This document shows, piece after piece, positions 1 through 9,703 of a stretch of 64,000 bases of DNA. Position 1 is the stretch's first letter, and every line of letters starts with the position of its first letter. This DNA is from Wenyingzhuangia gilva. GTDB lineage: Bacteria > Bacteroidota > Bacteroidia > Flavobacteriales > Flavobacteriaceae. The notes under the pieces were generated by a model. It saw nothing but the letters and a program-made list of their open reading frames with translations. It searched no databases and was not told where the DNA came from. The translations under genes and the position numbers were made by a program. Location: the NCBI RefSeq assembly GCF_030519655.1, contig NZ_JAUMIT010000001.1, forward strand, positions 310,001-374,000. Reading direction: 5' to 3'.

Positions 1-521
1 CCACTACAAGCTCCTAAAAAGGTAGCTCCAATAATCGCAAAAATGGCTTTGTTACTTTTAAATATTATTCCTTCTTTTTTTCCTATTTGTGAATAAGCAA
101 GCATAGAAATTACGATGGTAAAAAAACCTACCCATTGTAGCGTACTAGGGTTTTCTCTATAAATAATAATAGCACCTAAAAAAGTAAAAAATGGTCCTGC
201 TGCCCTAATTGGAGTTACAATAGTAATAGGCAAATGCTTTAATGCATAAAATGTCAACACCCAAGAACAAGTCATAATTAACGATTTTATACCTATAAAA
301 AAATGATCTTCAATAGCAATATTAGGAATGTACATTCCTATTTGTTTAAGATATTCAGGATAAAAAAAAGAAGCAACAAAAAGTGGAAAAATCAACAAAG
401 TGCTAATCCCATTACTAATTAAAAGCACAGGAAAAAGCGCATTCCCTTTTACACTTCTTTTTCTACATATTGAATTGAGACTTAAAAACAATGCGGCTGT
501 TAAACCAAAATAAATCCACAT
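1..521 (-). CDS. DMT/EamA-family transporter, partial (3' end off the window)
   Basis: Reading the minus strand from an ATG at 521 gives about 173 residues without a stop up to the window edge. The product is very hydrophobic and starts MWIYFGLTAALF. It carries several predicted membrane helices and a segment around LKHLPITIVTPIRAAGPFF that is typical of EamA-type carriers (drug/metabolite transporter superfamily, inner membrane, substrate usually unknown). The C-terminal half lies beyond base 1, so the length cannot be compared with the family norm of about 280-300 residues. The exosortase pair downstream on the same strand order is probably a separate unit. The family call is fairly safe; the substrate is not predictable. 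Confidence 0.75.
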   Translation of the reverse strand, partial: MWIYFGLTAALFLSLNSICRKRSVKGNALFPVLLISNGISTLLIFPLFVASFFYPEYLKQIGMYIPNIAIEDHFFIGIKSLIMTCSWVLTFYALKHLPITIVTPIRAAGPFFTFLGAIIIYRENPSTLQWVGFFTIVISMLAYSQIGKKEGIIFKSNKAIFAIIGATFLGACS

Positions 522-590
522 ATAATAAAATTAAGCAGCAAAAATACAACATGAATTACAGTTAAGTGTTAACTAAATCATATTAATCAA

Positions 591-1037
591 TCATCTTTTT
601 AAATTCATTCTGTAACGTTTTCTCATCAAATAAATAAATGGGAGCAAAACAATAATAAAGACAGGATGTATGATAAACCTTCGAATATAAAAAGGGAATA
701 AATATCCTACATCAATCTTAAAAAACATCAAGCTAAAAAGAATAGAAGACAGCAAAACAAAAGCCAATAAGTAAAAAAAAGCAATGGTTCTTATAAATGA
801 ACGATGAGGAAATGCTATTTTTAAAATGGCAAAAGATATAATGGAGTTGATAAAATATCTAAAAAAATAAGAAATAAACAATCTGCTTTTATCAACCTCA
901 GGCAAAGGCAAATACAAATAATCATTCTCAAAATAAGCTTCTAAAGGATCATAAAACAAATCAACTTGATAAGCCCTAACCAATATAAAGCAGAAAAACA
1001 ACAACGCTACTAGAACAAATCTGGCCCACCTTTTCAT
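591..1037 (-). CDS. exosortase F system-associated membrane protein
   Basis: A 148-residue, strongly hydrophobic protein with about four membrane segments and a basic tail (MRKRYRMNLKR). It lies one base downstream of the exosortase XrtF gene on the same strand, so the two are almost surely co-transcribed. Position, size and composition match the XrtF-associated protein family of Flavobacteria, whose role in the sorting system is not known. I recognise it mainly by context; sequence motifs alone would not identify it. No signal peptide distinct from the first membrane helix is visible. Confidence 0.75.
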   Translation of the reverse strand: MKRWARFVLVALLFFCFILVRAYQVDLFYDPLEAYFENDYLYLPLPEVDKSRLFISYFFRYFINSIISFAILKIAFPHRSFIRTIAFFYLLAFVLLSSILFSLMFFKIDVGYLFPFYIRRFIIHPVFIIVLLPFIYLMRKRYRMNLKR

Positions 1038-1038
1038 C

Positions 1039-1575
1039 TTATTTCTTTTTTAAATTAGAAAAACGGTTTACCCAAATTACCCACAATAAAAACACATAAC
1101 CATAAATAAAAGCAGGAAATAATAAATCGTGCAATATCATTTCATATTGTTTAAAATAAACCATCCCATAGGACAACAATGCTATTCTAAAGATATTGAC
1201 AAAATAAATGGTAATTCCTCCAACAAAAGCAAACAAAAAAGTTTTTTTCCATGCTCCTCTAAATGCAACAACAAAAGCAACAAATAAAATAATAATACTC
1301 ATAGAATTACATCCTTCTATCACTCTAGCCACATAATTATCTTCCATAAAAAGTTTTAGAGATAATTCGGTTGAATGCTGCTCAACATGTGCCTTGGCTC
1401 CCCAAATATTCAACATCCATTCAGTACTTTTGGCTACGTGCTGCGTAATAGGATCTGATTTAAAATTTGGAGCCTTACTTTGCGTTGATAGTAAGAAAAA
1501 AGAATACCCTAAGAAAAGTAAAAAATAGGTTCCAAAAAAACGCAACAAGAACCACCAAATCTTTTTATTCTTCAT
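1039..1575 (-). CDS. xrtF: exosortase family protein XrtF
   Basis: A 178-residue multi-pass inner-membrane protein. Exosortases are transpeptidase-like enzymes that process C-terminally anchored, PEP-CTERM-like sorting signals before surface display. The expected catalytic residues are visible: Cys89 in EGCNSMS, Arg130 in NIFRI and His149 in LHDLL, in the usual order between hydrophobic helices. The length is short, as is typical for the XrtF branch of Bacteroidota. It starts at an ATG at 1575 and is followed by its associated membrane protein after one base. No obvious substrate protein with a matching C-terminal sorting tail was noticed in the window. Confidence 0.88.
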   Translation of the reverse strand: MKNKKIWWFLLRFFGTYFLLFLGYSFFLLSTQSKAPNFKSDPITQHVAKSTEWMLNIWGAKAHVEQHSTELSLKLFMEDNYVARVIEGCNSMSIIILFVAFVVAFRGAWKKTFLFAFVGGITIYFVNIFRIALLSYGMVYFKQYEMILHDLLFPAFIYGYVFLLWVIWVNRFSNLKKK

Positions 1576-1688
1576 AGTAAACCTTCAATTTATACCCAAA
1601 TTTAAACTTTAAAAAGAAAATACAGAAAAAATAAATAAAAGTTTGATAATAAAACAGTTCAATAGTTTAGCGTTTGAGCGACTTTTAG

Positions 1689-1696
1689 TAATTTTG
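1689..1696 (+). promoter_or_regulatory. putative -7 promoter element for purH
   Basis: TAATTTTG fits the Bacteroidota -7 consensus TAnnTTTG and lies 24 bases upstream of the purH start. No convincing -33 TTG at the ideal spacing was found, so the call is tentative. Confidence 0.45.
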
Positions 1697-1720
1697 CCTT
1701 TTTAATCGAAATTCATAAAA

Positions 1721-3247
1721 ATGAGCACTAATAAGCAAGCTAAATCAGCTTTAATTTCAGTATTTCACAAAGATGGTTTAGAGCCAATTGTTAGAAAATT
1801 TAACGAGTTAGGAATTACTATTTACACAACTGGTGGAACTGAAAAATTCATTAGAGACTTAGGTATTGATTGTGTGGCTGTTGAAGACATTACTTCATAT
1901 CCATCAATTTTAGGGGGACGTGTTAAAACTTTACACCCAAAAGTATTTGGAGGTATTTTAAGCCGTAGAGACAACGAAGGAGACAAAGCGCAATTGGCTG
2001 AGTTTGAAATTCCAGAAATGGATATTGTGATTGTTGATTTATACCCTTTTGAAAAAACAGTAGCAAGTGGTGCTCCTGAACAAGATATTATTGAAAAAAT
2101 TGATATCGGTGGAATTTCTTTAATTAGAGCGGCTGCTAAAAACTTTAAAGATGTGATCTGTGTTTCTTCAATGGAACAATACGATGAATTTTTAAACATT
2201 ATTTCTGTTGATAACGGAAATACATCGATAGAAGATCGTAAGCGTTTTTCTGCAAAAGCTTTTGCTGTGTCTAGCCACTACGATTCTGCTATCTACAATT
2301 ATATGAACGAAGAGGAAACAAACTTCCGTCAATCTTTTGACAAAGTAACTCCTTTACGTTACGGAGAAAACCCTCATCAAAAAGGTGCTTTTTACGGTGA
2401 TTTAGAGGCAATGTTCGAAAAATTACACGGTAAAGAATTATCATTTAACAACTTGTTAGATGTAGATGCTGCTGTAAATTTAATTAACGAATTTAAAGGA
2501 GAAGCTCCAACTTTTGCTATTTTAAAACACAACAATGCTTGTGGTTTTGCACAAAGAGATAATTTAAAAGATGCTTATGTTGATGCTTTGGCTGGTGATC
2601 CAACTTCTGCTTTTGGAGGGGTTTTAATTGCTAACAAAACTATTGATGTAGCAACTGCAGAAGAAATTCACAAATTATTCTGCGAAGTGGTAATTGCACC
2701 TGCTTATGATGCAGATGCTTTAGAAATTTTAAAAGGAAAGAAAAACAGAGTCATCTTAATTTTAAAAGATGTTGAGTTACCAAAAATTTCTTACCGTACG
2801 GCTTTAAATGGAGTTTTATTCCAAGATGCAAACTTAATTACTGACAAAAGAGAAGATTTGAAAAACGTAACTAAAAAAGTGGTTACTGATGCTCAAATTG
2901 AAGATTTATTGTTCGCTTCAAAAATTTGTAAGCATACCAAATCAAATACTATAATATTAGTAAAGAATAAAACGTTATGTGCAGGTGGAACTGGACAAAC
3001 ATCTCGTGTAGATGCTTTAGAGCAAGCCATTGCAAAAGCAAATCATTTTAAGTTTGATTTAAAAGGTGCAGTGATGGCAAGTGATGCTTTTTTCCCTTTC
3101 CCTGATTGTGTAGAAATTGCTCACAAAGCTGGAATAGAAGCTGTAATTCAACCTGGCGGATCAATAAAAGATCAATTATCTATTGATTATTGTGACCAAA
3201 ATGGAATTGGAATGGTAATGACAGGAACTCGTCATTTCAAACATTAA
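1721..3247 (+). CDS. purH: bifunctional AICAR transformylase / IMP cyclohydrolase
   Basis: A 508-residue cytosolic enzyme for the last two steps of IMP synthesis: formylation of AICAR with 10-formyl-THF, then ring closure. The N-terminal ~190 residues form the MGS-like cyclohydrolase domain (ALISVFHKDGLE, YTTGGTEKFI, GGRVKTLHPKVFGG). The remainder is the transformylase domain with the catalytic KHNNACG motif and an RYGENPHQ segment. Length is normal. It starts at ATG 1721 after a -7-like element and is followed by its own short spacer before mreB. Purine genes beside the mre cluster are common in Flavobacteria. Assignment is secure. Confidence 0.97.
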   Translation: MSTNKQAKSALISVFHKDGLEPIVRKFNELGITIYTTGGTEKFIRDLGIDCVAVEDITSYPSILGGRVKTLHPKVFGGILSRRDNEGDKAQLAEFEIPEMDIVIVDLYPFEKTVASGAPEQDIIEKIDIGGISLIRAAAKNFKDVICVSSMEQYDEFLNIISVDNGNTSIEDRKRFSAKAFAVSSHYDSAIYNYMNEEETNFRQSFDKVTPLRYGENPHQKGAFYGDLEAMFEKLHGKELSFNNLLDVDAAVNLINEFKGEAPTFAILKHNNACGFAQRDNLKDAYVDALAGDPTSAFGGVLIANKTIDVATAEEIHKLFCEVVIAPAYDADALEILKGKKNRVILILKDVELPKISYRTALNGVLFQDANLITDKREDLKNVTKKVVTDAQIEDLLFASKICKHTKSNTIILVKNKTLCAGGTGQTSRVDALEQAIAKANHFKFDLKGAVMASDAFFPFPDCVEIAHKAGIEAVIQPGGSIKDQLSIDYCDQNGIGMVMTGTRHFKH

Positions 3248-3253
3248 TTTGAT

Positions 3254-3261
3254 TACATTTG
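3254..3261 (+). promoter_or_regulatory. putative -7 promoter element for the mre operon
   Basis: TACATTTG matches TAnnTTTG and sits 37 bases upstream of the mreB start, within the 51-base purH-mreB gap. The elongasome operon may therefore have its own promoter. Confidence 0.45.
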
Positions 3262-3298
3262 ATAGATTATATACAAATTAAAAATACAAACTAGAAAC

Positions 3299-4327
3299 AT
3301 GGGATTTTTTGACTTTTGGACCGAAGACATTGCTATTGATTTAGGTACAGCCAACACACTTATCATTCACGATGGAAAAGTAGTGATTGACTCACCCTCT
3401 ATTGTGGCAAGAGATAGGACCACTGGAAAAATTATCGCTACTGGTAGAGATGCTAGTTTGATGCAAGGAAAAACGCATGAAAATATCAAAACCATCCGTC
3501 CATTAAAAGATGGGGTGATTGCAGATTTCCAAGCATCAGAAGAAATGATTAAAGAGTTTGTAAAAAGTATTCCTTCTATCAAAAAGAAAGTTTTTGCTCC
3601 TTCATTAAGAATGGTTATTTGTATTCCATCTGGAATTACAGAAGTAGAAAAAAGAGCCGTAAGAGACTCTGCTATTCACATGAATGCAAAAGAAATATAC
3701 CTTATCTACGAACCAATGGCTGCTGCCATTGGGGTAGGTATAGACATTATGGAGCCTAGAGGTAACATGATTATTGATATAGGTGGTGGTACCACAGAAA
3801 TTGCAGTGATTGCACTTGCAGGAATTGTTTGTGACAAATCTGTTAAAGTTGCGGGTGATTTATTTACCAACGACATTATGTACTATATGCGTACCCAACA
3901 CAACTTACATGTTGGAGAAACAACTGCCGAAAAAATTAAAATACAAATTGGTGCAGCGACCGAAGATTTAGAAACCCCTCCGGATGACATGCTGGTTCAA
4001 GGTCGTGATTTGTTAAGTGGTAAACCAAAACAAGTACAAGTTTCTTATAGAGAAATTGCCAAAGCTTTGGACAAATCTATTCTTAGAATTGAAGACGCTG
4101 TGATGGAATGTTTATCATCTACACCTCCAGAATTAGCAGCAGATATTTATAACACAGGTATCTATATGGCCGGTGGAGGATCTATGCTAAGAGGTTTAGA
4201 TAAACGTTTATCTAGAAAAACAGACTTACCAGTATACATTGCAGAAGATCCGTTAAGAGCTGTTGTAAGAGGTACTGGAATTGCTTTAAAAGAATTAGAA
4301 AAATATAAATCTGTATTATTAAGTTAG
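3299..4327 (+). CDS. mreB: rod shape-determining protein MreB
   Basis: A 342-residue bacterial actin homologue that polymerises under the inner membrane and guides the elongation cell-wall machinery. The ATPase signatures are present: AIDLGTANTLI near the N terminus, DIGGGTTEIAVIALAG in the middle (phosphate 2) and YMAGGGSMLRGL near the C terminus (adenosine motif). Length is normal. It is the first gene of mreB-mreC-mreD-mrdA-rodA, with a four-base gap to mreC. Cells are therefore expected to be rods. The call is certain. Confidence 0.97.
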   Translation: MGFFDFWTEDIAIDLGTANTLIIHDGKVVIDSPSIVARDRTTGKIIATGRDASLMQGKTHENIKTIRPLKDGVIADFQASEEMIKEFVKSIPSIKKKVFAPSLRMVICIPSGITEVEKRAVRDSAIHMNAKEIYLIYEPMAAAIGVGIDIMEPRGNMIIDIGGGTTEIAVIALAGIVCDKSVKVAGDLFTNDIMYYMRTQHNLHVGETTAEKIKIQIGAATEDLETPPDDMLVQGRDLLSGKPKQVQVSYREIAKALDKSILRIEDAVMECLSSTPPELAADIYNTGIYMAGGGSMLRGLDKRLSRKTDLPVYIAEDPLRAVVRGTGIALKELEKYKSVLLS

Positions 4328-4331
4328 GCAC

Positions 4332-5153
4332 ATGCAATTCATTTTATATTTAATTCAAAAAAACATGAGCTTCCTCTTATTTTTTGTTTTAGAATTGATT
4401 GCATTGTTTTTAACCATTCAACTTCACTCTTATAGAAAAAGTAAGTTTATCAATTCCGCAAATGAAATTTCAGGGGGATTGTATAATAGCGTAACTTCAT
4501 TTAGAGATTATTTACATCTAAGAGAGGAAAACCAATTATTAGCAGAGGAAAACACTAAACTCATCAATTATATTAATGCTAGTACTCCTAAAAAAACAAT
4601 ATTTTTAGATAGTATTGACTCTCTAAATCAACAGAAATATACCTATACTCCTGCAAAAATTGTTAATAATGATTTTCACAAGAGTAACAATTTTTTAACT
4701 ATAGACAAAGGATTAAATGATAGTATCAATGTAGATATGGCTGTTGTAAATCCAAAAGGTATTATAGGAATAACAACTAACGTTTCTAACAACTATGTTT
4801 CTGCTATTTCTGTTTTAAACACCAATTTTAAAGTAAACGCAAAATTAAAAAATGCCGATTATTTTGGAACGCTTTCTTGGAATGGTAAATCAACAAAAGA
4901 AGTACAATTAAAAGACATTCCTAGACAAGCTATTTTAAAAGTAGGAGATACCATTGTAACAGGAGGTAGATCTAGTATTTTTCCTGCTGGAATTTTAATT
5001 GGGAGTGTTTCTAATATCACTTATCGTAACAATAGATACGACCAAATTAATGTGGCTTTGTTTAATGATGTAAGAAATGTAAGTAATGTTTACATTATTA
5101 AAAATTTACATAAAATTGAAATTGATAACCTAGAAAAACGAAGAAATGAATAG
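4332..5153 (+). CDS. mreC: rod shape-determining protein MreC
   Basis: A 273-residue bitopic protein. A short cytoplasmic N terminus is followed by one membrane helix (FLLFFVLELIALFLTIQL), a coiled coil rich in Glu, Asn and Leu (residues ~60-95) and a periplasmic beta-barrel region with the family signature VVNPKGIIGI and a VGDTIVTGGRSSIFPAGI motif. MreC links MreB filaments to PBP2 and RodA. It overlaps mreD by eight bases, which suggests translational coupling. Assignment is secure from sequence and position. Confidence 0.95.
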   Translation: MQFILYLIQKNMSFLLFFVLELIALFLTIQLHSYRKSKFINSANEISGGLYNSVTSFRDYLHLREENQLLAEENTKLINYINASTPKKTIFLDSIDSLNQQKYTYTPAKIVNNDFHKSNNFLTIDKGLNDSINVDMAVVNPKGIIGITTNVSNNYVSAISVLNTNFKVNAKLKNADYFGTLSWNGKSTKEVQLKDIPRQAILKVGDTIVTGGRSSIFPAGILIGSVSNITYRNNRYDQINVALFNDVRNVSNVYIIKNLHKIEIDNLEKRRNE

Positions 5154-5658
5154 TGACTTTTTTAAAATACTAGGTCGTTTTTTGTTATTGATTCCTTTAC
5201 AGGTACTCATTGCAAATCACTTGCGAATTTTTGGATATATCAATCCTCAAATATGCTTGCTTTTTGTTATGTGGTATCCACTTAAAAAAGACATTACAGG
5301 CCTATTATTAAGTACTTTCTTATTTGGAATTTTATTAGATTCTTTTAGCAATTCAGGTGGAGTAAATACGGCTGCACTTTTGTTTATTTGCTATGTAAGA
5401 CTTCCTATTATTAAATTTATTTTTAATGATAAAGACTTAAACTTAAAGCTTTTTAAATATAGCAACTACGGTACATTACCTAAAATAACGCTTATTTTAA
5501 GTTTGGCTTTTATTCATCAATTCATTGTATACGTTTTAGAATATTTTAGCGTTTCCTACATTGGAACCATCTTATTCAAAACTTTCACTAATACTTTATT
5601 TACTACCTTTGTGGTTGTAATTTTCTTATCCATATTTACCTCAACCAAAAAGCAATGA
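5146..5658 (+). CDS. mreD: rod shape-determining protein MreD
   Basis: A 170-residue integral membrane protein with five or six hydrophobic segments (LLLIPLQVLIANHLRIFGYI, LLLSTFLFGILLDSF). MreD is a poorly conserved membrane partner of MreC in the elongasome. It starts inside the end of mreC and its stop overlaps the start of mrdA by four bases (ATGA-type coupling), as expected for a tightly co-translated complex. Identification relies on both the GILLDSF-type motif and the gene order. Confidence 0.92.
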   Translation: MNSDFFKILGRFLLLIPLQVLIANHLRIFGYINPQICLLFVMWYPLKKDITGLLLSTFLFGILLDSFSNSGGVNTAALLFICYVRLPIIKFIFNDKDLNLKLFKYSNYGTLPKITLILSLAFIHQFIVYVLEYFSVSYIGTILFKTFTNTLFTTFVVVIFLSIFTSTKKQ

Positions 5659-7544
5659 AAAAAAGAAGCCTGTTATTTCCTTTACTAGTTATAATTACAG
5701 GGTTTATATTTGTTGCAAGACTTTTTTTCTTACAAATTGTTCATCATGATAGCAATGAAATTTCCCTAAGTGGATCTGCCATCAAACGAATTTATACATA
5801 CCCTGAAAGAGGTTTTGTATATGATAGAAATGGTAAATTATTAGTGGCAAATGAACAAACTTATGATGTTAAGGTCATCCCTAATGAAGTTAAAGCATTT
5901 GATACAATTGAATTTTGTAGTTTGTTAAAAATTGACAAGAAATACCTTATTACAAAACTAGACAGGGCTAGAAATTATTCTCCATGGCTACCTTCGGTAT
6001 TTTTAAGTCAACTATCCAAAGAAGATTATGCCTATCTACAAGAAAAAATTCATAAATACAAAGGATTCTCCATACAACGTAAATCTTTAAGAAAATACCC
6101 TCATAAATCTGCTGCAAATATATTGGGTTATATCAATGAAGTAAACGAATACTTAGCTAAAAAAAATCCTTATTACGAACAAGGAGAGTTGGTAGGAACA
6201 CAAGGTATTGAAAAAGAATATGAAGACATTCTTAGAGGTACAAAAGGTGTTTCTTACAAACTTAGGAATAGATTAAACAAAGTCATTGGTCCGTATAAAG
6301 AAGGTATTTATGACACGCTCCCTCAACCCGGTGAAGATATATCACTCACCATAGATTTAGATTTACAAGCTTATGGAGAATTGTTAATGAGCAACAAAAG
6401 AGGTGGAATTGTAGCCATTGAACCAAATACTGGAGAAATTTTAGCACTAGTGACCGCTCCTAGTTACGATCCCAATTTAATGGTAGGTAGAGAGCGATCT
6501 AAAAACTCAGTCATGCTTTTTAATGACAGTATAAACAAACCCATGCTAGATCGTGGTTTACAGGCAGCCTACGCACCTGGATCTCCTTTTAAACTAGTAG
6601 AAGGTTTAATTGGTTTACAGGAAAATGTCATCACTCCAAATACTGGTTTTTATTGTCACCACGGATATAGATATGGAAATAAAGCAACTAACTTTATGGG
6701 ATGTCATTGTGGTATTACTGGTAGAGCTATAGATTTAAGACTTGGAATTGCAAAATCTTGTAATAGTTACTTTTCTAACGTTTATAAATTACTACTTGAA
6801 AAATATGATACCTCACAAGAGAGCTTAACCCATTGGGCTGAACATTTACGAAGTTTTGGTTTGGGAGATTTTTTAGGATATGATTTGCCTATAGGTACCA
6901 AGGGATTTATTCCTTCTGCTGATTATTATGATAAAGTATATCCAAGAAAAACTTGGAGGTATACCACCACTATTTCGAACGCTATCGGTCAGGGAGAAAT
7001 TGTAACCACTCCTATTCAATTAGCAAACATGATTGCCGCTATAGCCAACAGAGGATATTATTTTACACCACATGTATTAAAAAAAATAAATGGGAACCCT
7101 ATTGACATAGAAAAATTCACCACCAAAAAACAAACCACTATTGATGCCAAAAACTTTGAACCAGTTATTGAAGGGATGTTCGATGTTTATCAAAACGGAA
7201 CAGCAAAACATGTACAAATAAAGGATATAGATATTTGTGGTAAAACGGGAACTGTTCAAAATTATATTCGTAAAAATGGTGTAAAATATGAATTAGCAGA
7301 TCACTCTATTTTTGTAGCCTTCGCCCCAAAGGACAATCCTAAAATTGCTTTGGCTATTTTTGTCGAAAACGGAGGTTTTGGTTCTACCATTGCTGCCCCA
7401 ATTGCAAGTTTAATGATAGAAAAATATTTAAAAGGGACTTCTACTTCCTTAAAATGGTGGGAAGATAGAATTATCAATACTTCTTTAGAAGCAGAATATA
7501 AAAAACAACTTTCAATACAATTACTTGAGAAATCACAGAATTAA
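5655..7544 (+). CDS. mrdA: penicillin-binding protein 2 (elongasome transpeptidase)
   Basis: A 629-residue class B PBP anchored by one N-terminal helix (LLFPLLVIITGFIFVARLFF). The dimerisation domain comes next (PERGFVYDRNGKLL, then YPHKSAANILGYI) and then the transpeptidase domain. The active-site set is visible: SxxK as Ser310-Pro-Phe-Lys313 in APGSPFK, SxN in KSCNSYF, and KTG in CGKTGTVQN. The enzyme cross-links peptidoglycan during elongation and pairs with RodA, whose gene overlaps its end. The residue before the serine motif is Ala where YPPGS or a similar motif is common, which I take as normal family variation. Confidence 0.95.
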   Translation: MKKRSLLFPLLVIITGFIFVARLFFLQIVHHDSNEISLSGSAIKRIYTYPERGFVYDRNGKLLVANEQTYDVKVIPNEVKAFDTIEFCSLLKIDKKYLITKLDRARNYSPWLPSVFLSQLSKEDYAYLQEKIHKYKGFSIQRKSLRKYPHKSAANILGYINEVNEYLAKKNPYYEQGELVGTQGIEKEYEDILRGTKGVSYKLRNRLNKVIGPYKEGIYDTLPQPGEDISLTIDLDLQAYGELLMSNKRGGIVAIEPNTGEILALVTAPSYDPNLMVGRERSKNSVMLFNDSINKPMLDRGLQAAYAPGSPFKLVEGLIGLQENVITPNTGFYCHHGYRYGNKATNFMGCHCGITGRAIDLRLGIAKSCNSYFSNVYKLLLEKYDTSQESLTHWAEHLRSFGLGDFLGYDLPIGTKGFIPSADYYDKVYPRKTWRYTTTISNAIGQGEIVTTPIQLANMIAAIANRGYYFTPHVLKKINGNPIDIEKFTTKKQTTIDAKNFEPVIEGMFDVYQNGTAKHVQIKDIDICGKTGTVQNYIRKNGVKYELADHSIFVAFAPKDNPKIALAIFVENGGFGSTIAAPIASLMIEKYLKGTSTSLKWWEDRIINTSLEAEYKKQLSIQLLEKSQN

Positions 7545-8802
7545 CTTATTACCGCATATAGACTGGCTATTGGTTTTTATATATATCATTCTTATCTGTT
7601 TTGGTTGGATGAATATATATGCTGCCTCCAGTTCTGAAAACCATCAAGAAATTTTAGATTTTAGTACTCGTTACGGAAAGCAAATTATTTGGATGGGGCT
7701 TTCTGTTGTGATTGCCATTTTTTTACTTTTTATAGAAAGTAGTTTTTACGAAAAATTTGCCGCTTATATTTATTTGGCTTGCATGCTCTTACTTGCTGGG
7801 CTTTTTCTTGTTGGTAAAAACATAAACGGTGCTACGTCTTGGTATGCTATTGGTAGTTTTAGTATTCAACCCACAGAATTTGCCAAAACAGGAACTGTAT
7901 TGGCATTGGCAAGACTTTTAAATGAACGTCAGTTTAGTTTCAAACCTTTTATAAACAAGGTAAAAACTTTTGTAATTATTACGGTTCCAGCCATCTTAAT
8001 CACCTTACAACCTGACCCTGGATCAGCACTAGTTTATGTATCTTTTATCTTACTATTTTACAGAGAAGGTTTACATTCAAATATTCTAATCATCGGAACC
8101 TTAGCAATTGTGCTTTTTGTAACCACTTTGGTTTTTGGTTATGTATATGTCATTGCTGGAGCTTGCATCATTACAGCCATCATTCTTTGGTATATTTCAA
8201 AAGTCCGTAAAAAAATATTGCGTTTTGTTTGGCCTAAAATCATTGGTATTTTAACAATTGTTAGTGGATATATTTATAGTGTATATTTTTTATTTCACTA
8301 TGTTTTTCAACAAAGACACAGAGATAGATTCAATATTTTATTAGGCTTAAGTAATGACACTAGTGATATTGGATACAATACCTATCAATCTATAAAAACT
8401 ATTGCTTCAGGCGGTTTTTGGGGTAAAGGATATTTACAAGGAGATAGAACACAAGGTAAATTTGTACCAGAACAAGACACCGATTATATTTTTAGCACCA
8501 TTGGAGAAGAATGGGGATTTTGGGGTTCTGCTTTGGTCGTTATATTATTTATGTCATTTATTCTAAGAATTCTTTTCTTAGCAGAAAACCAAAAATCTAA
8601 ATTTAGTAGAATATATGGTTACGGAGTAGCTTGTGTCTTCTTTTTTCATGTATTAATCAACGTTGCCATGGTCATTGGCTTATTCCCAACCATTGGTATT
8701 CCACTACCCTTTTTTAGCTACGGTGGTTCTTCTTTATGGGGATTTACCATGTTATTATTCATTTTTATAAAATTAGATGCTGCTAAAAAGTACGAACTAT
8801 AA
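7525..8802 (+). CDS. rodA: rod shape-determining protein RodA (SEDS glycosyltransferase)
   Basis: A 425-residue polytopic protein of the SEDS family that polymerises lipid II with PBP2. Family features are present: FGWMNIYAAS in the first helix, QPTEFAKTG, LQPDPGSALVY, and the C-terminal GIPLPFFSYGGSS motif. The start is read as TTG at 7525, 20 bases inside mrdA. The first ATG (in FGWMNIY) would cut the first membrane helix, so the non-ATG start is preferred. A soluble-looking stretch near residues 225-300 includes the usual large periplasmic loop. It is the last gene of the mre operon. Confidence 0.95.
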   Translation: MRNHRINLLPHIDWLLVFIYIILICFGWMNIYAASSSENHQEILDFSTRYGKQIIWMGLSVVIAIFLLFIESSFYEKFAAYIYLACMLLLAGLFLVGKNINGATSWYAIGSFSIQPTEFAKTGTVLALARLLNERQFSFKPFINKVKTFVIITVPAILITLQPDPGSALVYVSFILLFYREGLHSNILIIGTLAIVLFVTTLVFGYVYVIAGACIITAIILWYISKVRKKILRFVWPKIIGILTIVSGYIYSVYFLFHYVFQQRHRDRFNILLGLSNDTSDIGYNTYQSIKTIASGGFWGKGYLQGDRTQGKFVPEQDTDYIFSTIGEEWGFWGSALVVILFMSFILRILFLAENQKSKFSRIYGYGVACVFFFHVLINVAMVIGLFPTIGIPLPFFSYGGSSLWGFTMLLFIFIKLDAAKKYEL

Positions 8803-8869
8803 TTAATCATGTTTATTTCTAAGGATATCTGTATTTTTACAGCTTAGAAAAACGGTAAAAAATATACAG

Positions 8870-9703
8870 ATGACAATTACAGAATTGGTTGGAGAAATTA
8901 AAAAGAAAAAATCTTTTTTATGTGTAGGTTTAGATGTTGATATCACTAAAATCCCACCACATTTATTAAATACAGAAGATCCAATTTTTGAGTTTAACAA
9001 ACAAATTATTGATGCTACTCATCACCTAACAGTTGCCTATAAACCTAACACCGCTTTTTATGAAGCTTACGGAATTAAAGGTTGGCAATCTTTAGACAAA
9101 ACCATCAATTACATCAACCAAAATTATCCTGAAATTTTTACCATTGCCGATGCAAAACGTGGAGACATTGGAAACACTTCTACCATGTATGCCAAAGCTT
9201 TTTTTGAAGATTTAAATTTTGATTCAGTAACTGTGGCTCCTTACATGGGAAGCGATTCTGTAGAGCCATTTTTAGCTTTTAAAGATAAGTTTACTATTAT
9301 GTTAGCTTTAACCTCTAACAAAGGAGGATTAGATTTTCAAGGAAAAGATTTAATAAATGAAGAACCTTTGTACAAAGAGGTTATCAAAACATCTTTAACA
9401 TGGGAAAACTCAGAAAATTTAATGTTTGTAGTTGGGGCTACCAAAGCAGAATACTTTAAAGGAATAAGAGAAATTGCTCCAAACAACTTTTTATTAGTTC
9501 CAGGAGTAGGTGCTCAAGGAGGGAGTTTAGAAGGTGTTTGTGAATATGGAATTAACAAAGAAAACATTGGTTTGTTAATCAACTCCTCTAGAGGAATTAT
9601 TTATGCTAGCAACGGAGAAGATTTTGCCAATGCTGCACAAACAGAAGCAAAAAAATTACAAGAACAAATGGCTAGTATTTTAGCTGATAACAAAATTGCC
9701 TAA
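8870..9703 (+). CDS. pyrF: orotidine 5'-phosphate decarboxylase (type 2)
   Basis: A 277-residue cytosolic enzyme that decarboxylates OMP to UMP. The N-terminal [14 protein letters not shown] and the catalytic [15 protein letters not shown] motif (Lys and Asp of the decarboxylase centre) are clear. The length and the [10 protein letters not shown] phosphate-binding segment fit the longer type 2 (UMP synthase-like) group usual in Bacteroidota. The last base of its TAA stop is the first base of the next gene's ATG, so the two are translationally linked. Confidence 0.95.
   Translation: MTITELVGEIKKKKSFLCVGLDVDITKIPPHLLNTEDPIFEFNKQIIDATHHLTVAYKPNTAFYEAYGIKGWQSLDKTINYINQNYPEIFTIADAKRGDIGNTSTMYAKAFFEDLNFDSVTVAPYMGSDSVEPFLAFKDKFTIMLALTSNKGGLDFQGKDLINEEPLYKEVIKTSLTWENSENLMFVVGATKAEYFKGIREIAPNNFLLVPGVGAQGGSLEGVCEYGINKENIGLLINSSRGIIYASNGEDFANAAQTEAKKLQEQMASILADNKIA

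Noticed and set aside
1822-2199. Antisense reading frame inside purH
   Set aside because: It lies wholly within a certain gene in another frame and has no recognisable protein features.
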